64,000 bases of DNA from Antedon bifida (lineage: Eukaryota; Echinodermata; Crinoidea; Comatulida; Antedonidae), in NCBI GenBank assembly GCA_963402885.1, contig OY727102.1, positions 9,548,001 through 9,612,000 of the forward strand, read 5' to 3'. The position numbers and the translations under genes are program-made. Below, one piece after another: positions 27,771 through 41,530 of the stretch (its first letter is position 1; every line of letters starts with the position of its first letter). Below the pieces are notes generated by a model. That model was not told the origin of the DNA, did not search any database, and saw nothing but the letters and a program-made list of their open reading frames with translations.

Positions 27771-30700
27771 CATCAAATTTCTCAACAACTTTTAGTGTTG
27801 ATCTGCGATTGATATGTGGAAAACACCCTCAATGACAGAAAACTCTGTTGAGTTGATACCTTCTAGCGTGGATGAGTTGGAATAAACAATGCTGAATTTA
27901 AAGAAGTAACCACTTCCTGACAGATTAATGGCAAGATCAGTGAAGTTGGCCCAGCCATGGATTATATCTACAGTGTTGTTGCTGACGAGCTCTGCATCAG
28001 ATACTCCTGGGCATTTTCCATGGATGTAAAAATCATTGAATAATTCCTTTTTTTTCGTAGAATATTTGTATCAAACCTATGGTGTATTACCACAGCTTGA
28101 TAGCCTATATTGGAGTTTAGAAAGAATTGTGTTAAATCTACACTGGTATCCAATATAGAGATGCAAGGTTGAATCTCAAATAGCATCAGCCGTTGTAAAC
28201 GTATACTCATTGTGCTTGAGAATTGATAGATGATTTCTACTCCTGGGTCACTAGATGCCTCTTCTTCAGCTTGCTTCTCAGAATACCTGTGAACCAATTA
28301 GTTATGTTGTTTTGTAATGATATAGGCATTATGGTTATGTTCGTTACAAGCCACACATGAGAATACAATTTAAGACTTTGGACAAGACGATACAAGCCAG
28401 TTCTTTACAACAGTAACTCTACAGAAAACTCTACTTCAACTCATTACTTCTTAAATGTGACTTACGTTTTATTGCCTGTACTTGGACCTCCTGTTGTATT
28501 TGTTGCTCTCACACCCCTTGTTGGGTCTTCGGCTGGGGGAGAAGGATCGGTCATTGCTAATAACCTCAACTTCAAGACTCTCGTACAAAGTACCGGTTTG
28601 TGCTGCATTAACAATTTCTGCTTGAAGGTTAACTAACTCATCATGTTCTAGGGTTGAATTGCCTGTAAGGAAGAAATGTTAATTATTGTTTAGATATTAA
28701 AAGAATAGGCAATGAAATAAAATTCAACTCATTTCTAAACATATAAAACTGAAAAAAGAAGAAATCTGGATAGATTATGTGATACTTTAATATGGTTAAA
28801 GAAAGCTATTTACTTACTGTATTATATATACCAAACTGGCAAGATTGTTAACAAGATCTTCTTCATAGAAGTCATCAACATCAACAGAAGCCACACCAAC
28901 GTCAACCATTATAACCGGTGTAGTGATGATGTCAATTGGGTCACTACCACGTATAAGTATCCAAAGAGTCTGCCAATCGCGATCAAAATAGTTCTCGCCA
29001 TAAATGCTGGAGTCATGAACTGATCGTCTGGTCTATTTGGATCTTCTGGAACCCATATGAACATATCTCCATCCAGCTGCCTGTTATTTGGCATGACATA
29101 GTGACCTTGATGGTACACATCTAAGCGTTGAGGATTGGCATACCAGATGCCGACAACTATTTTCTGATCTGGAGCTGTGTTCAGGAAATGAAGTCATAAC
29201 GTTTGAGGATTCGTTGAACTCTCATAAACATCTCATAAGTCTCTCCAATTGCAACGATAGACATAAATGTGCTGATGCGCTCTTGACATGTGTACCCATG
29301 ACACCAGCCGTGATCTTGTGGTCCATTGATCAAATCAACATAACCGTTAGACACAATGACGATTGGTGAAGACGTCGTAATTCTTGTGTCAGGATCAAGA
29401 CTTTCAATAATCAACATAGCGTAATCGTAGTCATAGCATTCAAAAGCCTGCCAAGATTCATGCCATATGCAGTCTTCTGTACCAATGATACCTTAATGAA
29501 AAGAGCAGATTAGATAAAAGATTTTACTACCATTGATGTCTGTAACCATCATGTTTGAAATTCTATAATCCTATAATTCTAAGTCCACGTCTCGGATCTC
29601 TGTCCCACTCGTATGCAGAATCAGGAATAACATAACCAGGCCGTGATCCTACTAGAATTCCACCATCTTCGTCTCTGATCATTGCATTCTTAAATGCATC
29701 ACAATCCATCTCCACGCACTCAGAAGGATTAAAGACCCCTTCCCTTCAATTTGTGACGTTTTGTAAAAATAATACATATATATTACTTTAAAAACATTAA
29801 ACAAGGTCATTCCTTGTCTTAAATGTACGTTTTATGGTAAATTATGATAAAAAGTGAGAAACAATGCACTACCTATGTAGCTCGCGGCGAATGACCTCTC
29901 GTGGGCAGTCTTTAGGTCTAGCCTAGCTAGGCTGAGTTTTGTAGGCCTAGCCGGTAAACATCGGTAACGTACGAATATCGTATGCTAGTTATATACCTAG
30001 CCTGACGTTGTATAGTTGCTGCATTAATTGTCTTTCTATATTTGCCAGACTCCGTTGATACAAAATGGGGAAAACCTGGTACTTTCGGTGAAAATTTATG
30101 AGTCTTCCATTTGTTTTGGCCTCACGATCAATCAAAAAGTGGGTGAATTACAGAAGAAAAACAAAAATATCAATCCGCACGCAATGCATTTTGGGATTTA
30201 TAGCGGGCCGCTAAAATTACTAGAATCAACTTATTTTTCACATTTTTAACCATTTAAAGACAAAAAAGTTACCATATAATATTTATTTTTACATTAATTG
30301 TAGTTTGTGACCTTAAATTAGATCTAAAAAACGTAGGGAAGGGGGTCTTTTTAACTTTACTGTAGTGTTAAGATTAAATGAAAAGTATTGTAGGTACAGA
30401 AAGTGTACTAGGTTGATGAAAATAATGCAATTAGCAAGTAAAGATACACAATGATTTACAATAACGTAACTTGGATAAATGCAAGCGGTCCGTAGATATA
30501 TAGGATAAATACTATTAGTACTTACCCTAAATTAGGTATATGTATGTAAACCCTGTTCTTGTCTCTGACTGCTACCTTCTTTGTACCTATAAGCATTCAG
30601 CTTCATGTGTAAACAGTATGAGTATGCGTTTCCTGCAATAGAACTCAAACAATGGCAGTTGTTGGTTTGTCGAAGTAAGGACTAGGTTTGTCCAAGTAAG

Positions 30701-32001
30701 GACCAGATTATGTCATGCTTTTACATACCTTGCAATCTTGTGCTTCCAGCAATAGCTGGGTAATTATGTATACCATGAAATTGAAAAAATTGAGCACCAT
30801 TACATGAAATTTGCCCACACGAATCCAGCATTTCCATTCTCTGGACGAGGTGCACGCTGTTTTGCACTTTGACCTGCATTCTCCGGTTGATTCTGAAATA
30901 TTTACATGAAAATGTTAATGGAAAAATGTAATATTTTAATCAGAATTTATAAATTACGTAACTGATTACACAATGGAATGGCATTATCAGTACACGTTAA
31001 GAAAAAGGAGGTAGAAGAGTAAGAAAGTCCTTTGACAAATTTCCTTTCGAGTGAAAGTCAAGTATGCATATACTGTATAATAAATATACATTGATTTTAT
31101 TTGACAGAATGCAAAATAGAGTTCCCCAAAATGAAAATATAATAAAAATTGAAATACAGAAAAAAAAAAAACATCTTTTAAAATGAATAATAAAAATGTT
31201 CATATTTATTGAAACTGTTTATATCTTTTTTTTTTTTTTTTTGGTTTCCCACTTTTATTTCATCGTCATTAACATTGTTTCATTCATTATGATTTTTACA
31301 TATATACAGTATTCGGTTTGTAACATGCTATTTAATGTTAAATCTTACTGAACCTACCTGTAACTCATCGCAATCAAAGAACAGGCTTGTACCAATTATA
31401 AACGTCCATTCTCACACATACTTATCAACAGCTTCATGACTAAGAGAAGATGGCTCAATGACAAATGGCATCACCCCGATGTTGTTGTCAGCAAGAACAA
31501 GATCAGTCATTTGGAAAAAGACTCCATAATCCCAATTCTTCCAGATGAAGAAATTGGCAATCTGACCATCCCTCGTCATGAACACCGTGCAAAGAAGTAT
31601 GGCCTTCGTTGTTGCTCCATTGACTTTCAACGTCACAATCTCCCCACTGACATGGTACAGCACCATCTCAGAGCCTACCACAGTGTTGTCTTGTAGGATG
31701 ACATCTCTGGAGCTCTCAATTTCAATACCTGCTGGCCACGATATATCCTCAGCATTGTAGCGGTCTTGATATGTACCAGGAAAGACAGAACAGCAGATTA
31801 ATCTAAAATGTAAGTTACTATATAAGGGAAAGAGAAGTATTTTGGCATTGCTTACCTGCTCCAACTGTGTGGTGAATTACATTATCCTGAATTGTTAGTC
31901 CTGAAGTACCAAACATCCCGATAGCAGGACTGAAGCCATTATGAAATGTATACAACCGCTGGACCTTCTACAGTAACTTCTCCAATATCCAAGAAAGCAA
32001 C
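27706..32001 (-). pseudogene. Fibrocystin-L-like exon cluster, sub-block 1 of unit B
   Basis: Same exons as in unit A at an offset of 27750: 28466-28662 (linker), 28832-29491 (large, three frame breaks), 29588-29728 (split by the TTAA element), 30526-30586 (truncated), 30729-30892, 31358-31402, 31422-31802 (intact 127-codon beta-helix exon) and 31856-32001. The lowest exon (27720-28286) differs from A: it keeps the donor side and the GVSDAELVSNNTVDIIHGWAN region with its CCATGGATGTAAAAATC flank. B therefore preserves an earlier state of this end. All other lesions are shared with A. Confidence 0.78.
29733..30350. mobile_element. TTAA-flanked MITE-like element in an exon (unit B)
   Basis: Same element and same exon position as 1983-2600, with TTAA at 29729-29732 and 30351-30354. 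Inherited through the macro-duplication. Confidence 0.82.
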
Positions 32002-33504
32002 CTAAGGGAACATTATACTTACCTGTTGATTAAGTTAATTAACAATTGGGATGAAATATTTTACAGTACTTTGTACTTAATTTATTATTAACATTAAAAC
32101 ATATTTTAGTGTAAATTAAAAATAATTTTATTTTATAGTTGTTTATTTATAATTTAATTTAGCATTTACTTAAACTATAGGCTTAATATAATTAAGTTAA
32201 GTTATCTTGCCCAGTGGGCTAGTCACAACAAAAACAAAAATCAAGCCCTGCTGAAATGGAAGCCTTATAATTCTTTTTTGCACTTTTTTTTATAAAAAGA
32301 AGAATTATCTGCAATTGCGCCATTGGCTGCAACAGTATTTTTAATTAATGATTTATGATTTTTTTCAAATAACTACTGCATATATCACAATATATCACTT
32401 TTTAACAATTAGCCAGTAAATCATGGTCTGGTGTTAACATTCTGAATTTTCCACTGATGCAGTGATGCCTGAATTTCACTACACTGCATAAAATATTAGT
32501 AAGCCTATTATAAGATTACCTTTTCCTTCAAATAGAATACAGTAAATGTCCATCTGGGTCTTGTCTTCTAATATGTGATGCTTCAAAACACATATCCAGT
32601 CGTCTTCTGTTGGTCATTTTGAGATTTTTTTCTTCTGAAGAAACAATAACAATTCTACTAATTTTTTAATTAATTATTAGGTCGTACAGACAGTGACCAA
32701 CAACTTTATGTCTTGTCTGAAGAATCACCCAAGAACACAGACAAGTCAGCACAGATCTCGAATTATAAAATATTGCTTATTGAATCGATCAAAAGATGTG
32801 TACGGCGTAACAGTTAGCGTTATTTAAATATTCCTTGTTTTTAACTATATAAATATTGACTTTTTGGAACTGAAGTTGATTTATAAAAAGCATATAGGCC
32901 TATTTACATCGTATTTGTTACATATAACCCTGAATAGTCTTTGGTTTGGTGTTTAATATAGGACATGCGAATAGATTGTACTGTATTTATTAGGTATTGG
33001 TATAAAATAGGCTAGGCCAATACTAGGATGATAGGTCCCAGCATGTAGGCTAGCCTGCTGGGCCTAAAAAAAATAAACCTTAAACCAAAATTACATTTCC
33101 TAGTTTTTAGAATGAAAGCTGTCAACAGAAAACCTAATTGAATATAGGGTCTTCGGCCTAGGCTAGCTTGATACTAGACTAACGATATAGCCTTTATAGT
33201 AATAATACTAGCCTAGCTAGGCCTTAGGCCTAGGCCTAACCCATTCCCATAAAAGAAAGAAGAAGAAAACAGATCTGTCATTTAGGCCTAGCTAGCCTAA
33301 CTAGGCCTAGAGCTATAATAGACTATAGGCCTAGTAGGCCTAGAGCTAATACTAGGCCTAGGCCTAGGCCTATTATTATGATAGGCCTAGGCCTAGGCCT
33401 ATTCTATTGTTGCAACCACTTTACCTTAAAAAAAACAATTTGTATCCAAAGCTAATTTGATACGAAGACATCCTTCCACATGCCAATAAAAAAACTACTA
33501 GCTA
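32002..33504. repeat. AT-rich stretch and TAGGCCTA cluster 1 (unit B)
   Basis: Counterpart of 4252-5751. TAGGCCTA runs from about 33010 differ in copy number from A (for example an extra CTAGGC step near 33360). Confidence 0.75.
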
Positions 33505-36492
33505 CCCAGCAAACACATAACGTTTATCTAACGTTAGTGTTTGGTTGTTGTTTGGCCAGGTTCACTACAAACGTTCAAGTGACGTTCGAATAACGTTCAT
33601 TCAAAAAACGTTGTTTGTTTGACATTATTTTAACGTTGGGGGAACGTTTACAGTAATGTTCAAATATAACATTAAAATAACTTGTCTTAATAAGATTTAT
33701 CTAACGTTCAAAAAACGTTAAAAATAATGTTTAAATCTAACTTAAACAGAACGTTTTTAATAACGTTTATCGAACATTAGACGGACATTCAGAATAACGT
33801 TCAAAAAGTAACTTTCAGTGAACCTTTTTAACAACGTTCATCTAACGTTAGATTAACTTTCATAATAACGTTAAAATATAACGTTACATAACTATTTCTA
33901 AAACCTTTATCTAACTTTAAAAGAACGTTCTCAATAATGTTTAAATCTAACTTAAACAGAACGTTTTTAATAACGTTTATCGAACATTAGAAGGACAATC
34001 AAAATAACGTTCAAAAGTAACTTTCAGTGAACCTTTTTAACAACGTTCATCTAACGTTAGGTTAACTTTCACAATAACGTTAAAATGTAACGTTACATAA
34101 CTATTTGTAAAACCTTTATCTAACATTGAAAGAACGTTCACAATAATAATTAAATCTAACTTAAACAGAACGTTTTTAATAACGTTTATCGAACGTTAAA
34201 AGGACAATCACAATCAATGCAAAAGTAACGATTAGAGAACATTTTATAAACATTCATCTAACGTTAGATTAACATTCACAATAACGTTAGAAGATAACTT
34301 AACATTGAAAAGAGCGGCAATTTAGAACTTTAAAATATAACATTTTCATTAACATGCATCTAACGTTGAAAGAACGTTCTTAAGAACGTTATAATCAAGC
34401 CGTGTACAAAACTTTAATCGGTAATAGAATGTAAGGAAATGCACACATATAAATGTAACTTTCACAGAACTTTTATGATGACGTTTATCTTAAGTTAAAA
34501 TAACGTTCACAAAAATGGGACAATAAATACTAGGGTATATTAAAATGTTGCAACAGATTAGAAAATACGACAGTTTTATGCTATGACCTACAGTAGATAA
34601 ACACCTACATTCTTCACGAGGAGACCTCATGAAGGATCTTATTTCATGAATAATACGATTTGATTGGCTAGTTTTCAAGGCTTTGACCACTGAACATTCA
34701 TTTGTTCAAATTTGAAACTGATGTCTCCTTGCTTGCACAGGACTGTGGAGTAAGCAGTGAAAAGTTGAAATTTCATGGTAAAAATGGCTCAACATTATGT
34801 AATAGGTAAGAAATAATTGTATTTATTTGGTGAGGAGTCTCATCTGTACTTCTAGGCTTGGCCCACTTTAGTATTAGCCCGAGTATGCCAAGGCCAAGCA
34901 TCTATTAATCTTCTTAACTCATGTTCAGTTACTACCAGGTACATTTGTACAATTCTATCTATCAAGCAGTGGTTCAGACTAGCCACTTATTCAGTATTAA
35001 AACAACTATTTTTTAATGTATGAACTGTAATGTTTTGATGACAATAAATATATCACCATAGTTGACGAATTAATAAGATAAGCATCACACTTGATAGATG
35101 GTATAGTTGGTTGAAGATAAAAATGTAATTTAATGTTGTGAATAATAATGACGTGATATTATTATATTTCTATTTCCGACATCGGTAGTCTATCATGGCA
35201 TCAAATGAAAACCTTTCTTGTAAACTGGAAAACTGTTATCATCATCGTCAAGTAACCTGTAACCCCTTAAAAGCATGTGCGGATTCAAACGTACAAAATC
35301 ATATTGATGTACAGTACTACCGACTGTGATAACAAAGGTAATCACTTTTGTCAGTTATTTCATGTTATATATAGTTACATTTTTCTATATGTTTACTCTT
35401 CTAATTATTACTTTTGTTATTATAGTTAACAATTCTATTTCACCAATTTCAACACTTTAATGTACAAAATCTGTTACTAATGAATTTCTAGTGACAAGAA
35501 TAATTAGCAAACTACAGTATTATCAAACAAAACATTTTAACTCCACAGACTGGACCACTGATATAGTTGGATTGAAGAGGAGCCATGTACAAGAAGTTGA
35601 AATATAATACAATTGCGAATAATTATAATAATTTAGATACAGCTCAAATCAGCAGTACAGAACTGTAATAGAGTTACTGTGATTTAAAGTTATGGCCTGG
35701 CAACAAAGAAAATACTGTACCACGATTATTTTTATATAGTAATATTATTATAAAATGATTATTCATTATTTTGCCATGTATTTATATGTTGATGTAGTAC
35801 ATTATAACTGTTTACTTTCTTATTTGTTTTAAAACTTGTCTTTCTTCAATAAAATCTTATCAGATGCCGTATATTTTAGCCATGTGTTGTGTACAGTAGG
35901 TGAGGTTCCTAGAAAAATATGCATGCGAATTTTAATCAATGAACGTTTATACTATTTAACGGTGACTAGCAACGTTTAAAAAATGTCAACAACCAACGTT
36001 TTGAAGATTACAAATAGAATTCAACAAACACTAAAATGATGTTATTATTATGGATGTTAATTTGAAAATTAAACTAACGTTACTAATAAGGTTTAAAAAA
36101 CGTCAACAAGGGTCAACATTTTTACGTTAAGGTAACGTTGTTTTACAACATCTAAATAACGTTACCATAACGTTCAATAAACATTTAAAAATAACGTCAT
36201 TTAAACATTATTTCGAACCTTCAAACAACGTTATTATTAAAGTTTAATGAACGTTTACAAGGGTCAACATTTTGTCGTCAATCAAACGTTAACTTGTAAC
36301 ATTCAACAAACGTTTAAAAAATCACCTTATTTGAACGTTATTTTAAACCTTCAACAAACGTTACAAAAAATTTTCAAAGAACGTTTACAAGGGTCAACAT
36401 TTTTACGTCAACCTAACGTTAATTTGTAACATTCAAAAAACGTAACAGTAACATTCAAATAACGTTATTTGAACGTTAAATTGTTTGCTGGG
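33505..36492. mobile_element. 2988-bp TA-flanked element with AACGTT arrays, unit B only
   Basis: Starts CCCAGCAAACACATAACGTT and ends with TGTTTGCTGGG, an 11-bp perfect terminal inverted repeat. TA flanks both sides (33503-33504 and 36493-36494), and unit A shows the empty site with a single TA at 5750-5751. The left arm (to about 34500) has at least three 209-210-bp units containing CTTAAACAGAACGTTTTTAA (33741, 33951, 34160). The right arm (from about 35935) has 130-150-bp units with GGGTCAACATTTT (36110, 36261, 36391). Both arms are saturated with AACGTT. The 1.4-kb centre is AT-rich and has no recognisable transposase. A non-autonomous DNA transposon is the best reading. Confidence 0.88.
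34500..35930. other. Non-repetitive centre of the 2988-bp element
   Basis: No AACGTT arrays here. The minus strand has a 66-codon frame at 34490-34690, and nothing I recognise on either strand. It may be captured host DNA or the decayed middle of an autonomous element. Confidence 0.5.
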
Positions 36493-36630
36493 TAGGGGCC
36501 TAGGCCTAGCTAAGTATAAAAAGTGTATTGCTATACAATACAATACAACGGATAGGCCAGCTAGGCCTAGGCCTAGGCTAGGCCGAAATCAAACTTCCCC
36601 GCAGGAGGTTCGTGCAGGCCCACACTTTTT

Positions 36631-38714
36631 GAGACTCGTCAACTTATTGTTTAAGAATGCAGATATTTTTTGCCCCGTCGATATAAAATATTTTCCGGTA
36701 GAAGTAATTATTAGTTTATTACTAATTCTTATGTTAAGGTAGTATAAGTATAGGATTTGGTAAATCATTTAATACAAATAAATATAAGTAGAACCACCAG
36801 AACTATTTCCGCTATACAGCCCTATTTAAAAATGGCCTGGTCTAAATTAACATTCTACCTACTAGGGAACGTAGGTTGGCCGAGGCACTCTGCTTGACTT
36901 TCTAGGCCCCCCACACTACAAGTCCTAGGCCTACCCGTTAGGCCAATTTCTCTCGCGTTGTGGTAATAAGGATACGCAGCTAAAGTGAATTTCCTCCGCT
37001 ACACTGAACCACGAGCTAAGCCTACATATTTACCGATACTCGTCAATTTATTTTTTTATGGCATCAATGCTACACATTTTGCCCATTGATAATACATTTT
37101 CTCGTACTAAAAAGTACTTATTAATTTAATTCATTATGTCTATACTTTATTTATTTAGATATTTAGTTTCCGTTTCTTGTTGAATAAACTGCAAATAAAT
37201 AAAGCTATTGTATTTCTAAAGGTTCCTTTAGCAAAATGGAATCATCTTTCCTATAGTATATAAGAATACAAAAATATTTAGGATCTCGCTATTTATCTGG
37301 GCGATGTAGTCTGTGGGGTTAAAGAATACTCGAGCGGAAGAATACAACACATAATAATTAACCATATCTATTACCAGTAAAACAGCGTCCTCTCTTATTA
37401 TTTCGCGTAGGTTTCAAATAATAACGGGGAAAAAAAGTTAAGTAATATTTAATAGCATAAGTGTGTTCCACTCATAAAAGAGTATTTAATTCCAAAATTG
37501 TAATACAGTATATCGAAAAGTTAGATTTTTATTAGTGATAGAAATTTAGTATTATTTGGATAAAATAAAACTGTAAAAACATCATTCAAAAACCATCGTG
37601 GAAAAATACTTAACCAACTTCAATTTTGTTCAAATTTGGTACAATAATTCTATATGTATTTATTTATCTTTAGAGACTCGTCAACTTATTGTTTAAGAAT
37701 GCAGATATTTTTTGCCCCGTCGATATAAAATATTTTCCGGTAGAAGTAATTATTAGTTTATTACTAATTCTTATGTTAAGGTAGTATAAGTATAGGATTT
37801 GGTAAATCATTTAATACAAATAAATATAAGTAGAACCACCAGAACTATTTCCGCTATACAGCCCTATTTAAAAATGGCCTGGTCTAAATTAACATTCTAC
37901 CTACTAGGGAACGTAGGTTGGCCGAGGCACTCTGCTTGACTTTCTAGGCCCCCCACACTACAAGTCCTAGGCCTACCCGTTAGGCCAATTTCTCTCGCGT
38001 TGTGGTAATAAGGATACGCAGCTAAAGTGAATTTCCTCCGCTACACTGAACCACGAGCTAAGCCTACATATTTACCGATACTCGTCAATTTATTTTTTTA
38101 TGGCATCAATGCTACACATTTTGCCCATTGATAATACATTTTCTCGTACTAAAAAGTACTTATTAATTTAATTCATTATGTCTATACTTTATTTATTTAG
38201 ATATTTAGTTTCCGTTTCTTGTTGAATAAACTGCAAATAAATAAAGCTATTGTATTTCTAAAGGTTCCTTTAGCAAAATGGAATCATCTTTCCTATAGTA
38301 TATAAGAATACAAAAATATTTAGGATCTCGCTATTTATCTGGGCGATGTAGTCTGTGGGGTTAAAGAATACTCGAGCGGAAGAATACAACACATAATAAT
38401 TAACCATATCTATTACCAGTAAAACAGCGTCCTCTCTTATTATTTCGCGTAGGTTTCAAATAATAACGGGGAAAAAAAGTTAAGTAATATTTAATAGCAT
38501 AAGTGTGTTCCACTCATAAAAGAGTATTTAATTCCAAAATTGTAATACAGTATATCGAAAAGTTAGATTTTTATTAGTGATAGAAATTTAGTATTATTTG
38601 GATAAAATAAAACTGTAAAAACATCATTCAAAAACCATCGTGGAAAAATACTTAACCAACTTCAATTTTGTTCAAATTTGGTACAATAATTCTATATGTA
38701 TTTATTTATCTTTA
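36631..38714. repeat. 1042-bp local tandem duplication, unit B only
   Basis: GAGACTCGTCAACTTATTG begins at 36631 and again at 37673, and the copies are practically identical. The junction is tttatctttaGAGACTCG; unit A reads tttatctttagtataaa there and has GAGACTCG once (5888). Almost no homology at the joint. Confidence 0.93.
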
Positions 38715-38950
38715 GTATAAAAATTGGGTAATTTACTAGAATTTTAGATGATTTGGACATTTTTTATTTTTCAAAATATGATGCCTATGGTTCTACTATA
38801 CATTTACAACATTTTTTTTTACTAAAAGTGCGCCTAAGTTATTTTTTAAAAAAAACTTGATACTAGTATTTTTCTTTTACATTATAACATTTGTGTAGTA
38901 AATTTTTCTTCTCATAAGCTATTATAGTGTAGGCCTACATTTATATTATA

Positions 38951-39490
38951 GTAGAACCGTTTAATTGGGGACAGCTCTTTTTACTATTTCGCCTTAACGT
39001 CTGTTTTTTTAACATTCGCCATTTACATTGCAAATTATAAATGGTATTATTATTTTTTAGTGGATTTAGAATAGCTAGAACATGTGTGATAGTAGTTTTG
39101 ACTACACTATATCAGGGAAGAGTGAGATTAAAGCAGTCGTGAATTAAAATTTCAATAAAATTTGTCAACACATATAATTTTACTGTTTCGCCTTAACGTC
39201 TGTTTTTTTAACATTCGCCATTTAGGCCTAGGCCTACATCGCATTATAAATGGTATTATAATTTATACTGGATTTGGAATAGCTAGAACAGTGTGTAGTT
39301 TAAACTATACTATATCAGGGGAATGAACGTGAATTAAAATGTCCATAACATTTGTCAACAAATATAATTTTGCGATTTCGCCTTAACGTCTGTTTTTTTT
39401 TACATTCGCCATTTGCATTATAAATGGTATTATTCTTATAATGGATTTGGAATAGCTAGAACATGTGTGTAGATCTTTTCCAGATGGATT
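38951..39490. repeat. Three-copy tandem repeat, 190-199 bp (unit B)
   Basis: Counterpart of 7161-7700; phrase starts near 38987, 39186 and 39376. Confidence 0.85.
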
Positions 39491-40018
39491 TCTTTCAAAC
39501 TAAATGAGGGGATCTGCTAGGTTCCCGCCCGGAGAAATAGTTTTTCTTACAAGATTTGAATAATCAACAATATCAACATTCAACAGTGTGGCGTGTTGAC
39601 CGCAATGAATAACAATACCATCTTCCCCACTACACCTGCACCAACTCATTTGCATAATAACGCACGGCATACCAACTGATCAATATTTGTATAGGAGTAG
39701 CAATCAATGGGTTGGTTGGATGGCTGCTGTTGTTCATCATGTAATTCATTGTATCAGTTGTTTTGATTTCTCATGATCAATTATTCACTTAATTCATTTC
39801 ATTTATTCATGATCAAACACAGTAAAATGTAGTACATGGTTTGGAATAATGTTCGTTTGTTCAAAGTTAATAATTCACACAGAAATTGTGAAATTATTTA
39901 TTACAATAATGCATATGTATTTAAATAAATAGAGAGAATACACTAGCCAGGCTAGGCATCGGCATCTTTACACATTTCTATTTATTTGTTCCTAATTTTC
40001 TGACATAACTTAGGTGTT

Positions 40019-40329
40019 CTTAAAATTGAGGGCGCCAAACATAAAATTTACGAGATCGGAAAGAGGCGGGAAGCCAAAAAAAATGATGGTGTGCTCCCTT
40101 GCCTCTAGCACGGTAAGGCTCTCTCACAGCCTTGGGGGTACCACACATCAGATGCTTTGATGTTATTGCCTCATAATGTGTGGTGGAAAGGGGGACGTTT
40201 AAGTCTGTGAACCCCAAACACAGAAGCTCGCATAGCTTTAACTCTTTTCCACCGACCGGCATGGGGTTTGAACCCACGATAATCGTGTTCCACGACGCTC
40301 TACCAACTGAGCTATCCGGCCCTCTGGTT
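40019..40329 (-). mobile_element. tRNA-derived SINE (unit B)
   Basis: Same insertion as 8230-8540, one A shorter in the A run near 40075-40085. A and B boxes unchanged. Confidence 0.78.
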
Positions 40330-40460
40330 AATAGCAAGGTTAAAACTAGATTCGTTTCCTCAAAAGTACGTCATGAATATGCAAATTTATGACGTAACGA
40401 TTAGAATGACGTAATATGAAGCGCGTATAAGACTATACTATTGTCACCTTTTATTACTCG

Positions 40461-40568
40461 TGTACATTGTGGCATAACGGGTAGTGCTCTAGTAACTATC
40501 GTTTGGATTGTATTCTCTCAGCTCTACTGGCTGGGGTTCGAATCTCTACGGATTTCTTTTTTTTTTTA
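40461..40568 (+). ncRNA. Degenerate tRNA-like Pol III unit (unit B)
   Basis: Same as 8672-8779: A-box-like and B-box-like elements unchanged, T run slightly different in length. Confidence 0.4.
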
Positions 40569-41236
40569 AATAAATATAAAATGCTTTTCTTTTATTTTGA
40601 AAGAGAGATATTTAGAGAGTCAGGTTAATTTAGAATAATATAATGTAAAAGATTAACAACATCAAAATTCAACAGTGTGGCGCGTTGACCGCCGCGAATG
40701 ACTAACAATTGAATGTCAGAAAAAAAGGAATTATAGTTCTCTTCGTTACGTGTTTAGAAAAGAATTTATATCTCATCGTTGGTGGTATGTCGGCGTTGTT
40801 ATGCAAATGGATTTGTACAGGTGTAGTGGGAAAGATGGTATTCCAATTCCGTTTAAAACCAAAATATCGGCTAAATATATTCTTTTTTGCGTTTCAACAT
40901 AATTATATGTTAATGATTCCAATTACGATACAAACTTTTTTTTTATTTTGTAGGTAAATTGGCAGATATAACCCTTTTTGTCTTTCCCCTTAACGTTTTC
41001 ATACCACAATCGCTGTGCTAAGGGGAATTTATTATTACCCTTAAGGCCATTTTACACTAAAAAGAGGGAAGTAAAATCAACCGATTGACCCCTATCTAAG
41101 TTTATTTTCTGTCAATCCTTAAGGCTACAATTTATATAAAACAAAATAATTAAATGGTTAAATTCTGTTTCACCAAATTTATAAATAATTCTAGGTCCTA
41201 GAGGCATGTCTTTTAATTTGTTGTCGGTGTCTTCTA

Positions 41237-41530
41237 TTCTAGGCCTAGAAGGCCTAGCCTAGGTCTAAGTGATGCGGCCTTTGCCGCCTGGCTGGGCGTG
41301 AGGTGAGTTGGTACCAATTTTAAAAACTAGTTGCATAGGCCTAGTCAGCTAAGCTAAAAGGTTAGGCCTAGCCTATTATAGTCGCCGCATATAGTACTGT
41401 ATATCGCTATTAATTAGGGCCAAAATTAAATAACTAGCCTAGGGGCCTAGCTAGGCCTATTTAGCTTATCTTTCTTAGGCTAGGCCCTAGCCTAAGCCTA
41501 GCTAGGTAGGCCTAGAATAGGCCTAGTAGA
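41237..41530. repeat. TAGGCCTA palindrome cluster 2 (unit B)
   Basis: Counterpart of 9426-9730. Confidence 0.85.

Larger units (their letters stand above)
39573..40843. repeat. Composite flanking repeat around the SINE (unit B)
   Basis: Counterpart of 7783-9054, with inverted segments at about 39615-39672 and 40784-40843. Confidence 0.55.
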
